DNA from: Sphingomonas japonica
GTDB taxonomy: Bacteria > Pseudomonadota > Alphaproteobacteria > Sphingomonadales > Sphingomonadaceae
NCBI RefSeq assembly: GCF_006346325.1
Contig: NZ_VDYR01000001.1
Coordinates: 310,001 to 374,000, forward strand
Length of the DNA: 64,000 nt
Direction: 5' to 3'
The position numbers were made by a program, and so were the translations under genes. The notes beneath the pieces are model-generated. The model had not been told where the DNA came from. It made no database searches and was given only the letters and a program-made list of their open reading frames with translations. Below, piece by piece: positions 27,056 to 34,725 of the stretch; position 1 is the first letter of the stretch, and the number at the start of each line of letters is the position of its first letter.

Positions 27056-28360
27056 GTGTCGATGGCTGAGGCGGTACCCTGGACCGATCCAGTGACGCAG
27101 GGCGACGACCGGGCGATGCGGCGACGGACGCTGACGCTTGCCTTGCTCACCGTAACCTATTTCTTCAGCTACATGGACCGGCAGATCCTGGCGATCCTGC
27201 AGGAGCTGATAAAGGCGGACCTCAGCCTGTCGGATACCCAGTTGGGTCTGTTGTCGGGGCTGGCGTTCGCGATCTTCTATGCGACGCTGGGCATTCCGGT
27301 CGCGCGGCTGGCGGATCGGACGAACCGCAGGAACATCATCGTCGCCAGCCTGACCGTCTGGAGCGCGATGACGGCGGCAGGCGGGCTGGCGATGAATTTC
27401 TGGCAGCTGCTCGCGGCGCGGATCGGCGTCGGTATCGGCGAGGCGGGGTCGTCGCCGCCGAGCCATTCGATCATCGCCGACCTGTATCCGCCCGAGCGCC
27501 GCGCCGGGGCGATGGGAGTCTATTCGCTCGGCGTCGTGCTGGGTGCGGCGATCGGCACCTTCATCGGCGGCACGGTGGCGAGCTTCTATGGCTGGCGCGC
27601 GGCGATGTTCGCGGTGGGGTTGCCGGGGGTGGCGCTGGCGGTGATCGTCTATCTGTTCGTCGTCGAGCCGCGGCGTGGGCTGTCCGATCCGGTGCCGGAA
27701 ACGCACAAGGGGCCGATGCCGGGGCTGGCCGCAGGGTTCGCGACGATGCTGCGCAGCGGCCCCGCCTTGCATCTGGTCATCGCGGTCACGCTGACGTCGA
27801 TGATCGGCTATGGCCTGACCGCGTGGGGGCCGAGCTATATGCAGCGCTCGCTCGGCATCTCGATCCTTGAGATATCTCTGTACGTCGCACCGATCGGGGC
27901 GGTGGTGGGGACCATCTCCGCGGTCGGGGGCGGGCGGCTCGCCGATCGGCTGGCGCGGACTCGCGGGCTGTATGCGCAGCCGTGGATGGTGGCGTGGCTC
28001 AAGCTGATCGCGCTGCCGTTCACGCTGGGGTTCTTCATCCTCGACATGCCGGTTGCGGCAGTGGTGTCGTATTTCCTTTACGTGCTGTTCGCGAACAGCT
28101 ATCTCGGACCGACCTTCGCGTTGATCCAGGGACTGGCACCGCTGCGGCTGCGCGCCTTGTGGGCAGCGATCACGCTGTTGGTGATCAACCTGATCGGGCT
28201 GGGGCTAGGGCCGACGCTGGTCGGCGTGATCAGCGACCTGCTCGAACCGACGCTGGGCGCGGAGTCGCTGCGCTGGTCGATGTTCCTGTTCGCCGCGGTG
28301 ACGCCATGGGCGATCTGGCATTACTGGCGCGCGGGGGTGCTGCTGAAGCGGGCGGGGTAG
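27056..28360 (+). CDS. Major facilitator superfamily transporter
   Basis: A 434-residue permease with about twelve hydrophobic segments. After a short cytoplasmic N-terminus the first helix (LTLALLTVTYFFSYMDRQILAIL) leads to the MFS motif between helices 2 and 3 (GIPVARLADRTNRRNII). The helix 4-5 region reads GIGEAGSSPPSHSIIADLYPPERRAGAMG, typical of the Spinster-like/anion-cation symporter groups common in sphingomonads. It probably imports or exports the same organic acid handled by the neighbouring receptor and acyl-CoA enzymes. GGAG lies 4 bases before GTG 27056; ATG 27062 is an alternative start. Confidence 0.9.
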   Translation: MSMAEAVPWTDPVTQGDDRAMRRRTLTLALLTVTYFFSYMDRQILAILQELIKADLSLSDTQLGLLSGLAFAIFYATLGIPVARLADRTNRRNIIVASLTVWSAMTAAGGLAMNFWQLLAARIGVGIGEAGSSPPSHSIIADLYPPERRAGAMGVYSLGVVLGAAIGTFIGGTVASFYGWRAAMFAVGLPGVALAVIVYLFVVEPRRGLSDPVPETHKGPMPGLAAGFATMLRSGPALHLVIAVTLTSMIGYGLTAWGPSYMQRSLGISILEISLYVAPIGAVVGTISAVGGGRLADRLARTRGLYAQPWMVAWLKLIALPFTLGFFILDMPVAAVVSYFLYVLFANSYLGPTFALIQGLAPLRLRALWAAITLLVINLIGLGLGPTLVGVISDLLEPTLGAESLRWSMFLFAAVTPWAIWHYWRAGVLLKRAG

Positions 28361-28380
28361 TTCTACAAACTCTCTTTCCC

Positions 28381-28492
28381 GTTCGTGTCCAGCCCCTCGG
28401 CTTCGCTCGGGATAAACTTCGGCGCCTGCGCCGAAGTCGAGACACCCTGCGCAGCGCTCGCGACACGTCCCTCGACTTCGCTGGGGACGAAC
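28381..28492. repeat. Composite extragenic palindrome (sphingomonad-type repeat)
   Basis: A nested inverted structure between the MFS gene and glnA. The outer arms are GTTCGTGTCCAGC (28381-28393) and GCTGGGGACGAAC (28480-28492), which pair with one mismatch. A perfect central hairpin ACTTCGGCGC/GCGCCGAAGT sits at 28416-28437. The internal CTCGGCTTCGCTCGG and CCTCGACTTCGCTGGGG segments recall the repeat at 9.3 kb. No coding potential is apparent in this gap. Confidence 0.6.
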
Positions 28493-28514
28493 CGAGCGGT
28501 GGCGGTTCGAACGG

Positions 28515-28553
28515 AAAAAGGGCGCCCGGACAATCCGGGCGCCCTTCTTTTTC
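28515..28553. terminator. Bidirectional Rho-independent terminator
   Basis: A 13-base perfect stem, AAGGGCGCCCGGA (28518-28530) with TCCGGGCGCCCTT (28534-28546), encloses a three-base loop. A T-rich run follows on the plus strand and five T on the minus strand. It can end transcription from both the MFS gene and glnA, which converge here. Confidence 0.85.
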
Positions 28554-28654
28554 ACACAGGCCGTCGCGGCGAAGCCGCGCCGTCGGTCCTCGCTCAGCGA
28601 GGCCGGCCGACCGCAGCGGTGCGCTTGTGCGACCGCCGCGGTCGTGGCCGCGGC

Positions 28655-30067
28655 TCAGCTGCTGTAGTACATATCATACTCGACCGGGCTCGGCGTCATT
28701 TCCCAGCGCATGACATCCTCGAACTTGAGTTCGATGTAGCTCTCGATCTGATCCTTGGTGAACACGTCGCCCTTGAGCAGGAAATCGTGATCCGCCGCGA
28801 GGCTCTCCAGCGCTTCGCGCAGCGAGCTGCACACGGTCGGCACTTCGGCGAGTTCGGCAGGCGGCAGGTCGTAGAGGTTCTTGTCCATCGCCTCGCCGGG
28901 ATGGATCTTGTTCTGGATGCCGTCCATCCCGGCCATCATCAGCGCTGCGTAGGCAAGATACGGATTGGCGAGCGCGTCCGGGAAGCGCACTTCGACCCGC
29001 TTGGACTTTGGCCCCGATCCATAGGGGATGCGGCACGATGCCGACCGGTTGCGCGCGGAATAGGCGAGCAGCACCGGCGCTTCATAGCCAGGCACCAACC
29101 GCTTGTAGCTGTTGGTCGAGGGATTGGTGAAGGCGTTGACCGCCTTGGCATGCTTGATGATGCCACCGATGAAATAGAGGCACATGTCCGAAAGGCCGGC
29201 ATAGCCGTTGCCAGCGAACAGCGGCGTCTTGCCATCCCAGATCGAGAAATGCGTGTGCATCCCCGATCCGTTATCCTCCTTGATCGGCTTGGGCATGAAC
29301 GTCGCGGTCTTGCCGTACGCATGCGCGACCTGGTGGACGACATACTTGTAGATCTGCATGCGGTCGGCGGTCTGCGTCAGCGTGCCGAAGGTCAGGCCGA
29401 GCTCATGCTGCGCGGCGGCGACCTCGTGGTGGTGCTTGTCGCAGGGAAGGCCCATCTCGATCATCGTCGAGACCATCTCGCCGCGGATGTCGACGGCGCT
29501 GTCGACCGGCGCCACGGGAAAATAGCCGCCCTTGGCGCGTGGGCGGTGACCCATGTTGCCGCCTTCGTACTCGCGGCCCGAATTGCCGGGGAGTTCGACG
29601 TCGTCAATCTTGTAGTAGCTGGTCGAATAGCTGTTCTCGAACCGGACGTCGTCGAACATGAAGAACTCGGCTTCCGGCCCCACATAGACGGTGTCGCCGA
29701 TGCCGGTGTTGACAAGATACGCCTCGGCGCGCTTGGCCGTCGAGCGCGGATCGCGCGAATAGAGTTCGCCAGTCGAGGGTTCGACGACATCGCAGAACAC
29801 GATCAGCATCGGCGTTGCCGAGAACGGGTCGACATAGACCGCATCGAGATCGGGCTTGAGCACCATGTCGCTCTCGTTGATCACCTTCCACCCGGCGATC
29901 GACGATCCATCGAACATCAGGCCGTCGGTCAGCTCATCCTCGCCGATCAGCGACGCCACCATGGTCAGATGCTGCCATTTGCCCTTGGGATCGGTGAAGC
30001 GCAGATCGACCCACTCGATTTCCTGCTCTTCGATCATCTTCAGGATCTTGCCAGCGTCATTGGCCAT
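28655..30067 (-). CDS. glnA: Glutamine synthetase, type I
   Basis: GlnA makes glutamine from glutamate, ammonia and ATP. The 470-residue protein has the GSI signatures: FDGSSIAGW near 53, the ammonia/metal region [11 protein letters not shown], the [18 protein letters not shown] glutamate-binding loop and a Tyr at about 399 (NLYDLPP), the adenylylation site of GSI-beta enzymes. Start at 30067 with an AAGGA site upstream. It follows glnB by 96 bases, the standard alphaproteobacterial glnB-glnA order, and an inverted repeat lies between them. Activity is probably controlled through PII and adenylylation. Confidence 0.98.
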   Translation of the reverse strand: MANDAGKILKMIEEQEIEWVDLRFTDPKGKWQHLTMVASLIGEDELTDGLMFDGSSIAGWKVINESDMVLKPDLDAVYVDPFSATPMLIVFCDVVEPSTGELYSRDPRSTAKRAEAYLVNTGIGDTVYVGPEAEFFMFDDVRFENSYSTSYYKIDDVELPGNSGREYEGGNMGHRPRAKGGYFPVAPVDSAVDIRGEMVSTMIEMGLPCDKHHHEVAAAQHELGLTFGTLTQTADRMQIYKYVVHQVAHAYGKTATFMPKPIKEDNGSGMHTHFSIWDGKTPLFAGNGYAGLSDMCLYFIGGIIKHAKAVNAFTNPSTNSYKRLVPGYEAPVLLAYSARNRSASCRIPYGSGPKSKRVEVRFPDALANPYLAYAALMMAGMDGIQNKIHPGEAMDKNLYDLPPAELAEVPTVCSSLREALESLAADHDFLLKGDVFTKDQIESYIELKFEDVMRWEMTPSPVEYDMYYSS

Positions 30068-30131
30068 CGGAAACCAGTCCTTTCGTGTTCGAAACGTGAA
30101 GCGCGCGAATCGCGCAATCAAATTACCCGTA

Positions 30132-30158
30132 CGCAGCAGATGTCTCTGATTTGCTGCG
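30132..30158 (-). promoter_or_regulatory. Inverted repeat between glnB and glnA
   Basis: CGCAGCA (30132-30138) and TGCTGCG (30152-30158) form a stem whose loop includes a second short pairing. It lies 6 bases after the glnB stop. It could be a partial terminator or an mRNA processing hairpin that changes the glnB:glnA ratio. There is no T run. Confidence 0.4.
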
Positions 30159-30163
30159 CTGCG

Positions 30164-30553
<390 letters not shown>

Positions 30554-30572
30554 TTACAACAAGCATGCCAGC
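30554..30572 (-). promoter_or_regulatory. Putative sigma-54 promoter of glnB-glnA
   Basis: On the minus strand the sequence TGGCATGCTTGTTGT (30570 to 30556) fits the -24/-12 consensus TGGCACG-N4-TTGC with the GG and the TTG at the right spacing and two mismatches. Transcription would start near 30545, about 43 bases before the glnB start. Sigma-54 control of glnB-glnA under nitrogen limitation is well established in proteobacteria. Confidence 0.45.
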
Positions 30573-30623
30573 CGCGCGACCGGCGATTTCGCGCGGTTGT
30601 CCGCGCAGCAAACCTGCCTCGTC

Positions 30624-30640
30624 TGCCTATGCTTTAGGCA
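30624..30640 (-). promoter_or_regulatory. Palindrome overlapping lyase stop; NtrC-like half-site spacing
   Basis: TGCCTA-N5-TAGGCA is a perfect 6-5-6 dyad (7-5-7 when the flanking C and G are counted). Its geometry and TGC/GCA ends match NtrC sites (TGCACC-N5-GGTGCA), and it lies about 55 bases upstream of the sigma-54-like element. It also overlaps the last codons of the CitE-like gene, so a terminator-like role is the alternative. Confidence 0.35.
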
Positions 30641-31539
30641 GGCGGGGCGCGGTTGCCCGCCACGTCGGCAGCATGCGCGATGGCGAGCAGCGCCTGCGCC
30701 TGCTTGAGATGCGGAAGATCGATCATCGCACCGTCGAGGCCGATCGTGCCCGCGCCGGGATTGTCCGCGAACAGCGCGACCACGCGTTCGGCATGTGCGA
30801 TCTCGGCAGCGGTCGGCGAAAAGGCGGCGTTGATGATAGCTACCTGGTCAGGATGGATCGCCATCATCCCGCGATAACCCGCGCGCCGCGCGGCGGCCGC
30901 CACATCGGCGAGCCCTTCGCTGTCGCGGAAATCGGTGTGGATCGTCTCGATCGGGGTGACGCCCGCTGCGCATGCGCCCGCCAGGGTCAGCGCGCGCAGC
31001 ATCTGATAGGGGAAATCATAGCTGCCGTCGGGCGCGCGGTTGCTCGAAGCGCCGAACGCGGCGGCGCTGTCCTCCGCGCCCCAGGTTAGTGCAGCGAGCC
31101 GCGGAGTTCCGGCATAGTCGCCGAGCCCAAACGTCGCCTTCGCGGTCTCGGTGGCGACGACCATCGTCGCGATACCGCCGATCGGCAGGCCCGCGGCCGC
31201 TTCCAGCGCAGTGAGATACTGGTCAAGCCGGTCGGCATCCGCGCGCATCGCCTTGGGCAGCATGATCCCGTCGGGCCGCGCGGGGACGATCGTGACGAGG
31301 TCGGCAAGCGCATGCGCGCCGTCGAGCGGATTGATCCGCACCCATTGCGCATTGCGGCGCTCGGTCGTGCGCAGATGCTCGGCGACGAGATCGCGCGCTG
31401 CCGCCTTGTTGGCCTCGGCAACCGAATCCTCGAGGTCGAGCAGGACGAGATCGGCGGCGCTCGCCGACGCCTTGGCGATCTTGCGCGCACTGTCGCCGGG
31501 CGCGAACAGCAGCGAACGTGCCGCCAGCGGCGCGGTCAC
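30634..31539 (-). CDS. HpcH/HpaI aldolase family CoA ester lyase (CitE-like)
   Basis: A 301-residue CitE-like protein of the HpcH/HpaI family, which cleave or form citramalyl-, malyl- or similar CoA esters. Seen are the N-terminal RSLLFAPGDSARKI substrate loop, LVLLDLEDSV with metal-binding acidic residues, WVRINPLDG, PDGIMLPKA and a long C-terminal MMAIHPDQVAIINAAFSPT, all characteristic. Translation starts at a GTG overlapping the stop of the UDP-glucose dehydrogenase gene (GTGA), so the two are co-expressed although their chemistry seems unrelated. The exact acyl-CoA is unknown. Confidence 0.87.
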   Translation of the reverse strand: MTAPLAARSLLFAPGDSARKIAKASASAADLVLLDLEDSVAEANKAAARDLVAEHLRTTERRNAQWVRINPLDGAHALADLVTIVPARPDGIMLPKAMRADADRLDQYLTALEAAAGLPIGGIATMVVATETAKATFGLGDYAGTPRLAALTWGAEDSAAAFGASSNRAPDGSYDFPYQMLRALTLAGACAAGVTPIETIHTDFRDSEGLADVAAAARRAGYRGMMAIHPDQVAIINAAFSPTAAEIAHAERVVALFADNPGAGTIGLDGAMIDLPHLKQAQALLAIAHAADVAGNRAPPA

Positions 31540-32879
31540 TCGGCAGCCCTGGCGACATCGGCCGCTTCTGCATCGGCGGCGCGTCCGATGCCCGCATAGC
31601 GAAAGCCCAGCCGCTCGAGTTCGGCGGGCTTGTAGATGTTGCGCAGGTCGACCAGCACCGGCGCGGCCATTACTGCCTTGATCCGGCCAAGGTCGAGCGC
31701 GCGGAACGCATCCCATTCGGTGACCAGCGCCAGCGCCGCCGCGCCCTCGGCCGCTTCGTAGGGCGATGCGACATAGGTGATGTCGGGCAGCAGTGCGCGT
31801 GCCGCGTCCATGCCCTCCGGATCATAGGCGCGGATCGTCGCGCCGGCATCCTGCAGCGCCTGAATGATCGACAGCGAGGGCGCCTCGCGCATGTCGTCGG
31901 TATTGGGTTTGAAGGTGAGACCGAGGATGCCGATGGTCTTGCCGCGCACGTCGCCGCCAGCCGCAGCGATCACCTTGCGCGCCATCGCCCGCTTGCGCGT
32001 GTCGTTGACCGCCACGGTCGTCTCGATCAGCCGTAGCGGCGCGTCGTGGTCCTGCGCGGTCTTGACTAGCGCCAGCGTGTCCTTGGGAAAACATGAACCT
32101 CCATAACCGGGACCGGCGTGGAGGAATTTGGAGCCGATGCGATTGTCGAGGCCGATGCCGCGCGACACGTCCTGGACGTCGGCACCGACCTTTTCGCACA
32201 GGTCTGCGACCTCGTTGATGAAGGTGATCTTCATCGCGAGGAACGCGTTGGCGGCGTATTTGATCAGTTCGCTGGTCCGGCGCCGGGTGAACAGGATCGG
32301 CGAATGGTTGAGGAACAGCGGGCGATACACCTCGGTCATCGGGCCGCGCGCGCGCTCGTCCTCGATCCCGACGACGATGCGGTCGGGACGCTTGAAATCC
32401 TCGATCGCGGCGCCTTCGCGGAGGAATTCGGGGTTGGAGGCGACCGCGAACTCGGCGCTCGGATTGGCCTCGCGGATGATGCGCTCCACTTCGTCGCCGG
32501 TTCCGACCGGAACGGTCGATTTGGTCACGACCACGGTGAAACGTTTGAGCGCCGCCCCGATCTCGCGCGCGGCGGCATGAACGTAGGAGAGATCGGCATG
32601 GCCATCGCCGCGGCGGGTAGGCGTGCCGACACCGATGAAGACGACGTCGGCGTCACCGACCGGTCCCGACAGGTCGGTGGTGAAGCGCAGGCGCCCCGCT
32701 GCGACATTCTTGGCGACAAGCTGATCGAGCCCGGGTTCGAAGATCGGAATGCCGCCCGCTTCGAGCTTGGCGATCTTTTTCGCGTCCTTGTCGACACAGA
32801 CCACGTCGTGGCCGAAATCGGCAAAGCACGCGCCCGAAACGAGGCCGACATAGCCCGAGCCGATCATCACGATACGCAT
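31536..32879 (-). CDS. ugd: UDP-glucose 6-dehydrogenase
   Basis: A 447-residue nucleotide-sugar dehydrogenase that oxidises UDP-glucose to UDP-glucuronate with two NAD+. The NAD fold starts at once (MRIVMIGSGYVGLVSGACFADFGHDV). VTKSTVPVGTG, ASNPEFLREGAAIEDF and the catalytic Cys in GPGYGGSCFPKD are present, as is the C-terminal GLTFKPNTDDMREAPS segment. Ugd feeds glucuronate into exopolysaccharide (sphingan-type) or, in sphingomonads, glucuronosyl sphingolipids. GDP-mannose dehydrogenase is the main alternative; the motifs favour UDP-glucose. The gene is followed directly by a CitE-like lyase. Confidence 0.92.
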   Translation of the reverse strand: MRIVMIGSGYVGLVSGACFADFGHDVVCVDKDAKKIAKLEAGGIPIFEPGLDQLVAKNVAAGRLRFTTDLSGPVGDADVVFIGVGTPTRRGDGHADLSYVHAAAREIGAALKRFTVVVTKSTVPVGTGDEVERIIREANPSAEFAVASNPEFLREGAAIEDFKRPDRIVVGIEDERARGPMTEVYRPLFLNHSPILFTRRRTSELIKYAANAFLAMKITFINEVADLCEKVGADVQDVSRGIGLDNRIGSKFLHAGPGYGGSCFPKDTLALVKTAQDHDAPLRLIETTVAVNDTRKRAMARKVIAAAGGDVRGKTIGILGLTFKPNTDDMREAPSLSIIQALQDAGATIRAYDPEGMDAARALLPDITYVASPYEAAEGAAALALVTEWDAFRALDLGRIKAVMAAPVLVDLRNIYKPAELERLGFRYAGIGRAADAEAADVARAAE

Positions 32880-33321
32880 TACGCGGTCTCCGCTGGTAGA
32901 GTTGTCGCGATCGCCAACGGCAATCGACGGTCGCGTGCCGCTATAGCTTCACGCGAGAAGGTCGCAATGGCGGGGGCGGCAAAAGCCTGGAGACGCGGAG
33001 CAGGAACAGGAAGCCAGTATGGCACACGGTCAAATAATCAGGCAGAAAAAGCGGCCCGGACGCGATCGGAGGACAAACCTGACCAATCAGCGCCGGGCCA
33101 CCCTCGCGATTACCAGGGACGAACCGTGTCGCCCCAACCGTCGCGAAAAACCACGTTCATCATGGATTTTCTCCCATTTGGCGGCCAACGGCCGCACCCT
33201 TATCCTTAATGCAATATTAATCATCATACAAGGCAGCTTGTCCGAGGCTCCTGGCGAACATCAAGCCAGGAAATTGGTCATTTAACGGTTCTTAACTGTC
33301 CTCCGCCAAAACGGGCGCGCA
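32880..33321. other. Divergent intergenic region without convincing gene
   Basis: About 440 bases between the divergent ugd and EAL genes. The half near the EAL gene is noticeably richer in A and T than the surroundings (for example 33195-33230 and 33275-33300) and probably holds promoters for the EAL operon. A possible 88-codon frame at 33019-33285 has no recognisable product, no clear ribosome-binding site and atypical codons, and is not called as a gene. Confidence 0.6.
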
Positions 33322-34725
33322 ATGGCGGACGGTACTAACCCTGAGAAACTCAGGCGCGATGCGGGTGATGCCGCCGCCGGGTCCAGCGCGCCCGCCGCCG
33401 ACGCCGCTGTTGCCGATCGTTCCAACCGGGGACAGGGTCGCCAAGATTCCGTTGCGTGCGCTCGGCTTCCGGACGACTCAATGTCAGGCTGGTACTTGCT
33501 CACCATGTGCGAGATCGGGAATTTTCGGGAGATTCGACAGCAACTGGGCCGCATCCGAAGCAACCAGGTCATTGCCGTCGTTCGAAACCGCGTCGAATCT
33601 CTGGTGCCCGGAATGACGATCAGTGCGACTGGTCGCTCGACGCTGGAGATTGAAGGCGACTTGGCTAGCGCAGCGATGGCGCAGCAGGTGCTCGACGCTG
33701 TGCAGAACGGCTTTCGCGACCCGCTTCTGGTCGATGGACAACCAATTGCGGTCCGGGTGTGCGCTGCCGGCGCGACCTGCCCCCGGCACGCCTGCGACGA
33801 AATGGCGCTGGTCGAAGCGGCCGAAACGGCCCTCAAGCGTGCGCGAGGCACCACGGTGACCGAACTGATCGATCTGACCCGGCCGGATGCGGCGATCGAT
33901 CGCAGGGCGCTGATGCGCGAATTGCCTGCGGCGATCGAGGCGGGGCAGCTGTTCCTGGCCTATCAGCCGAAAATACACCTACGCCGTCAGTGCATCGCCA
34001 GTGCCGAAGCGCTGATCCGCTGGCGCCATCCAAGTCGCGGGCTGATCCTGCCGAACGATTTCATCCGCGCCGCAGAGGAAAGTGGCGGAATTGCCCCCCT
34101 GACCGTGTGGACGCTACGTCAGGTGATCGCCGACCAGCGCCTGTTGCGTGCGCGGGGCCACGATTTCACGATCTTTATCAATATTTCCGGTCAGTTGCTC
34201 GCCGATCGGGGATTTGTCGACACCGTCCGCGAAATCCTTTTGGGTAGCGGTGCGGCGATAGGTTTCGAGATCACCGAGACATCGGTGATTCGGGACCCTG
34301 ACAGCGCGATCGCGCATCTTCGGCTATTCGCCGATCTCGGTATTCCGCTTGCGATCGACGATTATGGGGCCGGACTCTCGTCGCTGTCCTATCTGAAGCA
34401 ATTACCTGCCCGCGAATTGAAGATCGACAAGCTTTTCGTGACGCAGTTGACGAGCAGCAATCGCGACCCGCTGATCGTCCGTTCGACCATCGATCTGGCG
34501 CATGCGCTCGACATGGAGGTCACCGCGGAAGGCGTCGAATCGCCAGCGGCGCTGGCGCTGCTCAGCGTGATGGGCTGTGACATGGCTCAGGGGTACCTGA
34601 TCAGCCGGCCGATCGAAATCGCCGCTTTCATTGTCTACTGCGACGACGAGCGTCACCTCGACATCGCTAGCGCTGCGCGACCCGGGTTCGGAAACCCTGC
34701 GAGTTTCTGGCGCCGTAGTGGTTAG
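33322..34725 (+). CDS. EAL-domain cyclic-di-GMP phosphodiesterase with degenerate GGDEF region
   Basis: A 467-residue soluble protein. The C-terminal EAL domain (about 200-440) seems catalytically complete: E-A-L at 229-231, N287 in FINISGQLL, the E in FEITETS, the D346-D347 pair in AIDDYGAG, the Lys in LKIDKLF, E403 in TAEGVES and Q423 in AQGYLISRP. It should split c-di-GMP to pGpG. The middle region (about 57-185) resembles a worn GGDEF fold without the signature. The first 50 residues are low complexity, and an internal ATG at 33481 is an alternative start. Its end overlaps the next gene by eight bases. Confidence 0.85.
   Translation: MADGTNPEKLRRDAGDAAAGSSAPAADAAVADRSNRGQGRQDSVACARLPDDSMSGWYLLTMCEIGNFREIRQQLGRIRSNQVIAVVRNRVESLVPGMTISATGRSTLEIEGDLASAAMAQQVLDAVQNGFRDPLLVDGQPIAVRVCAAGATCPRHACDEMALVEAAETALKRARGTTVTELIDLTRPDAAIDRRALMRELPAAIEAGQLFLAYQPKIHLRRQCIASAEALIRWRHPSRGLILPNDFIRAAEESGGIAPLTVWTLRQVIADQRLLRARGHDFTIFINISGQLLADRGFVDTVREILLGSGAAIGFEITETSVIRDPDSAIAHLRLFADLGIPLAIDDYGAGLSSLSYLKQLPARELKIDKLFVTQLTSSNRDPLIVRSTIDLAHALDMEVTAEGVESPAALALLSVMGCDMAQGYLISRPIEIAAFIVYCDDERHLDIASAARPGFGNPASFWRRSG

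Noticed and set aside
33019..33285. Possible 88-residue gene between ugd and the EAL gene
   Set aside because: No Shine-Dalgarno site, no known domain and weak codon bias; the region more probably holds promoters.
34631..34717. ATG 34631 as the start of the TPR kinase
   Set aside because: It would add 29 residues fully inside the EAL gene; the GTG at 34718 gives a short overlap and places the hydrophobic segment near the N-terminus.
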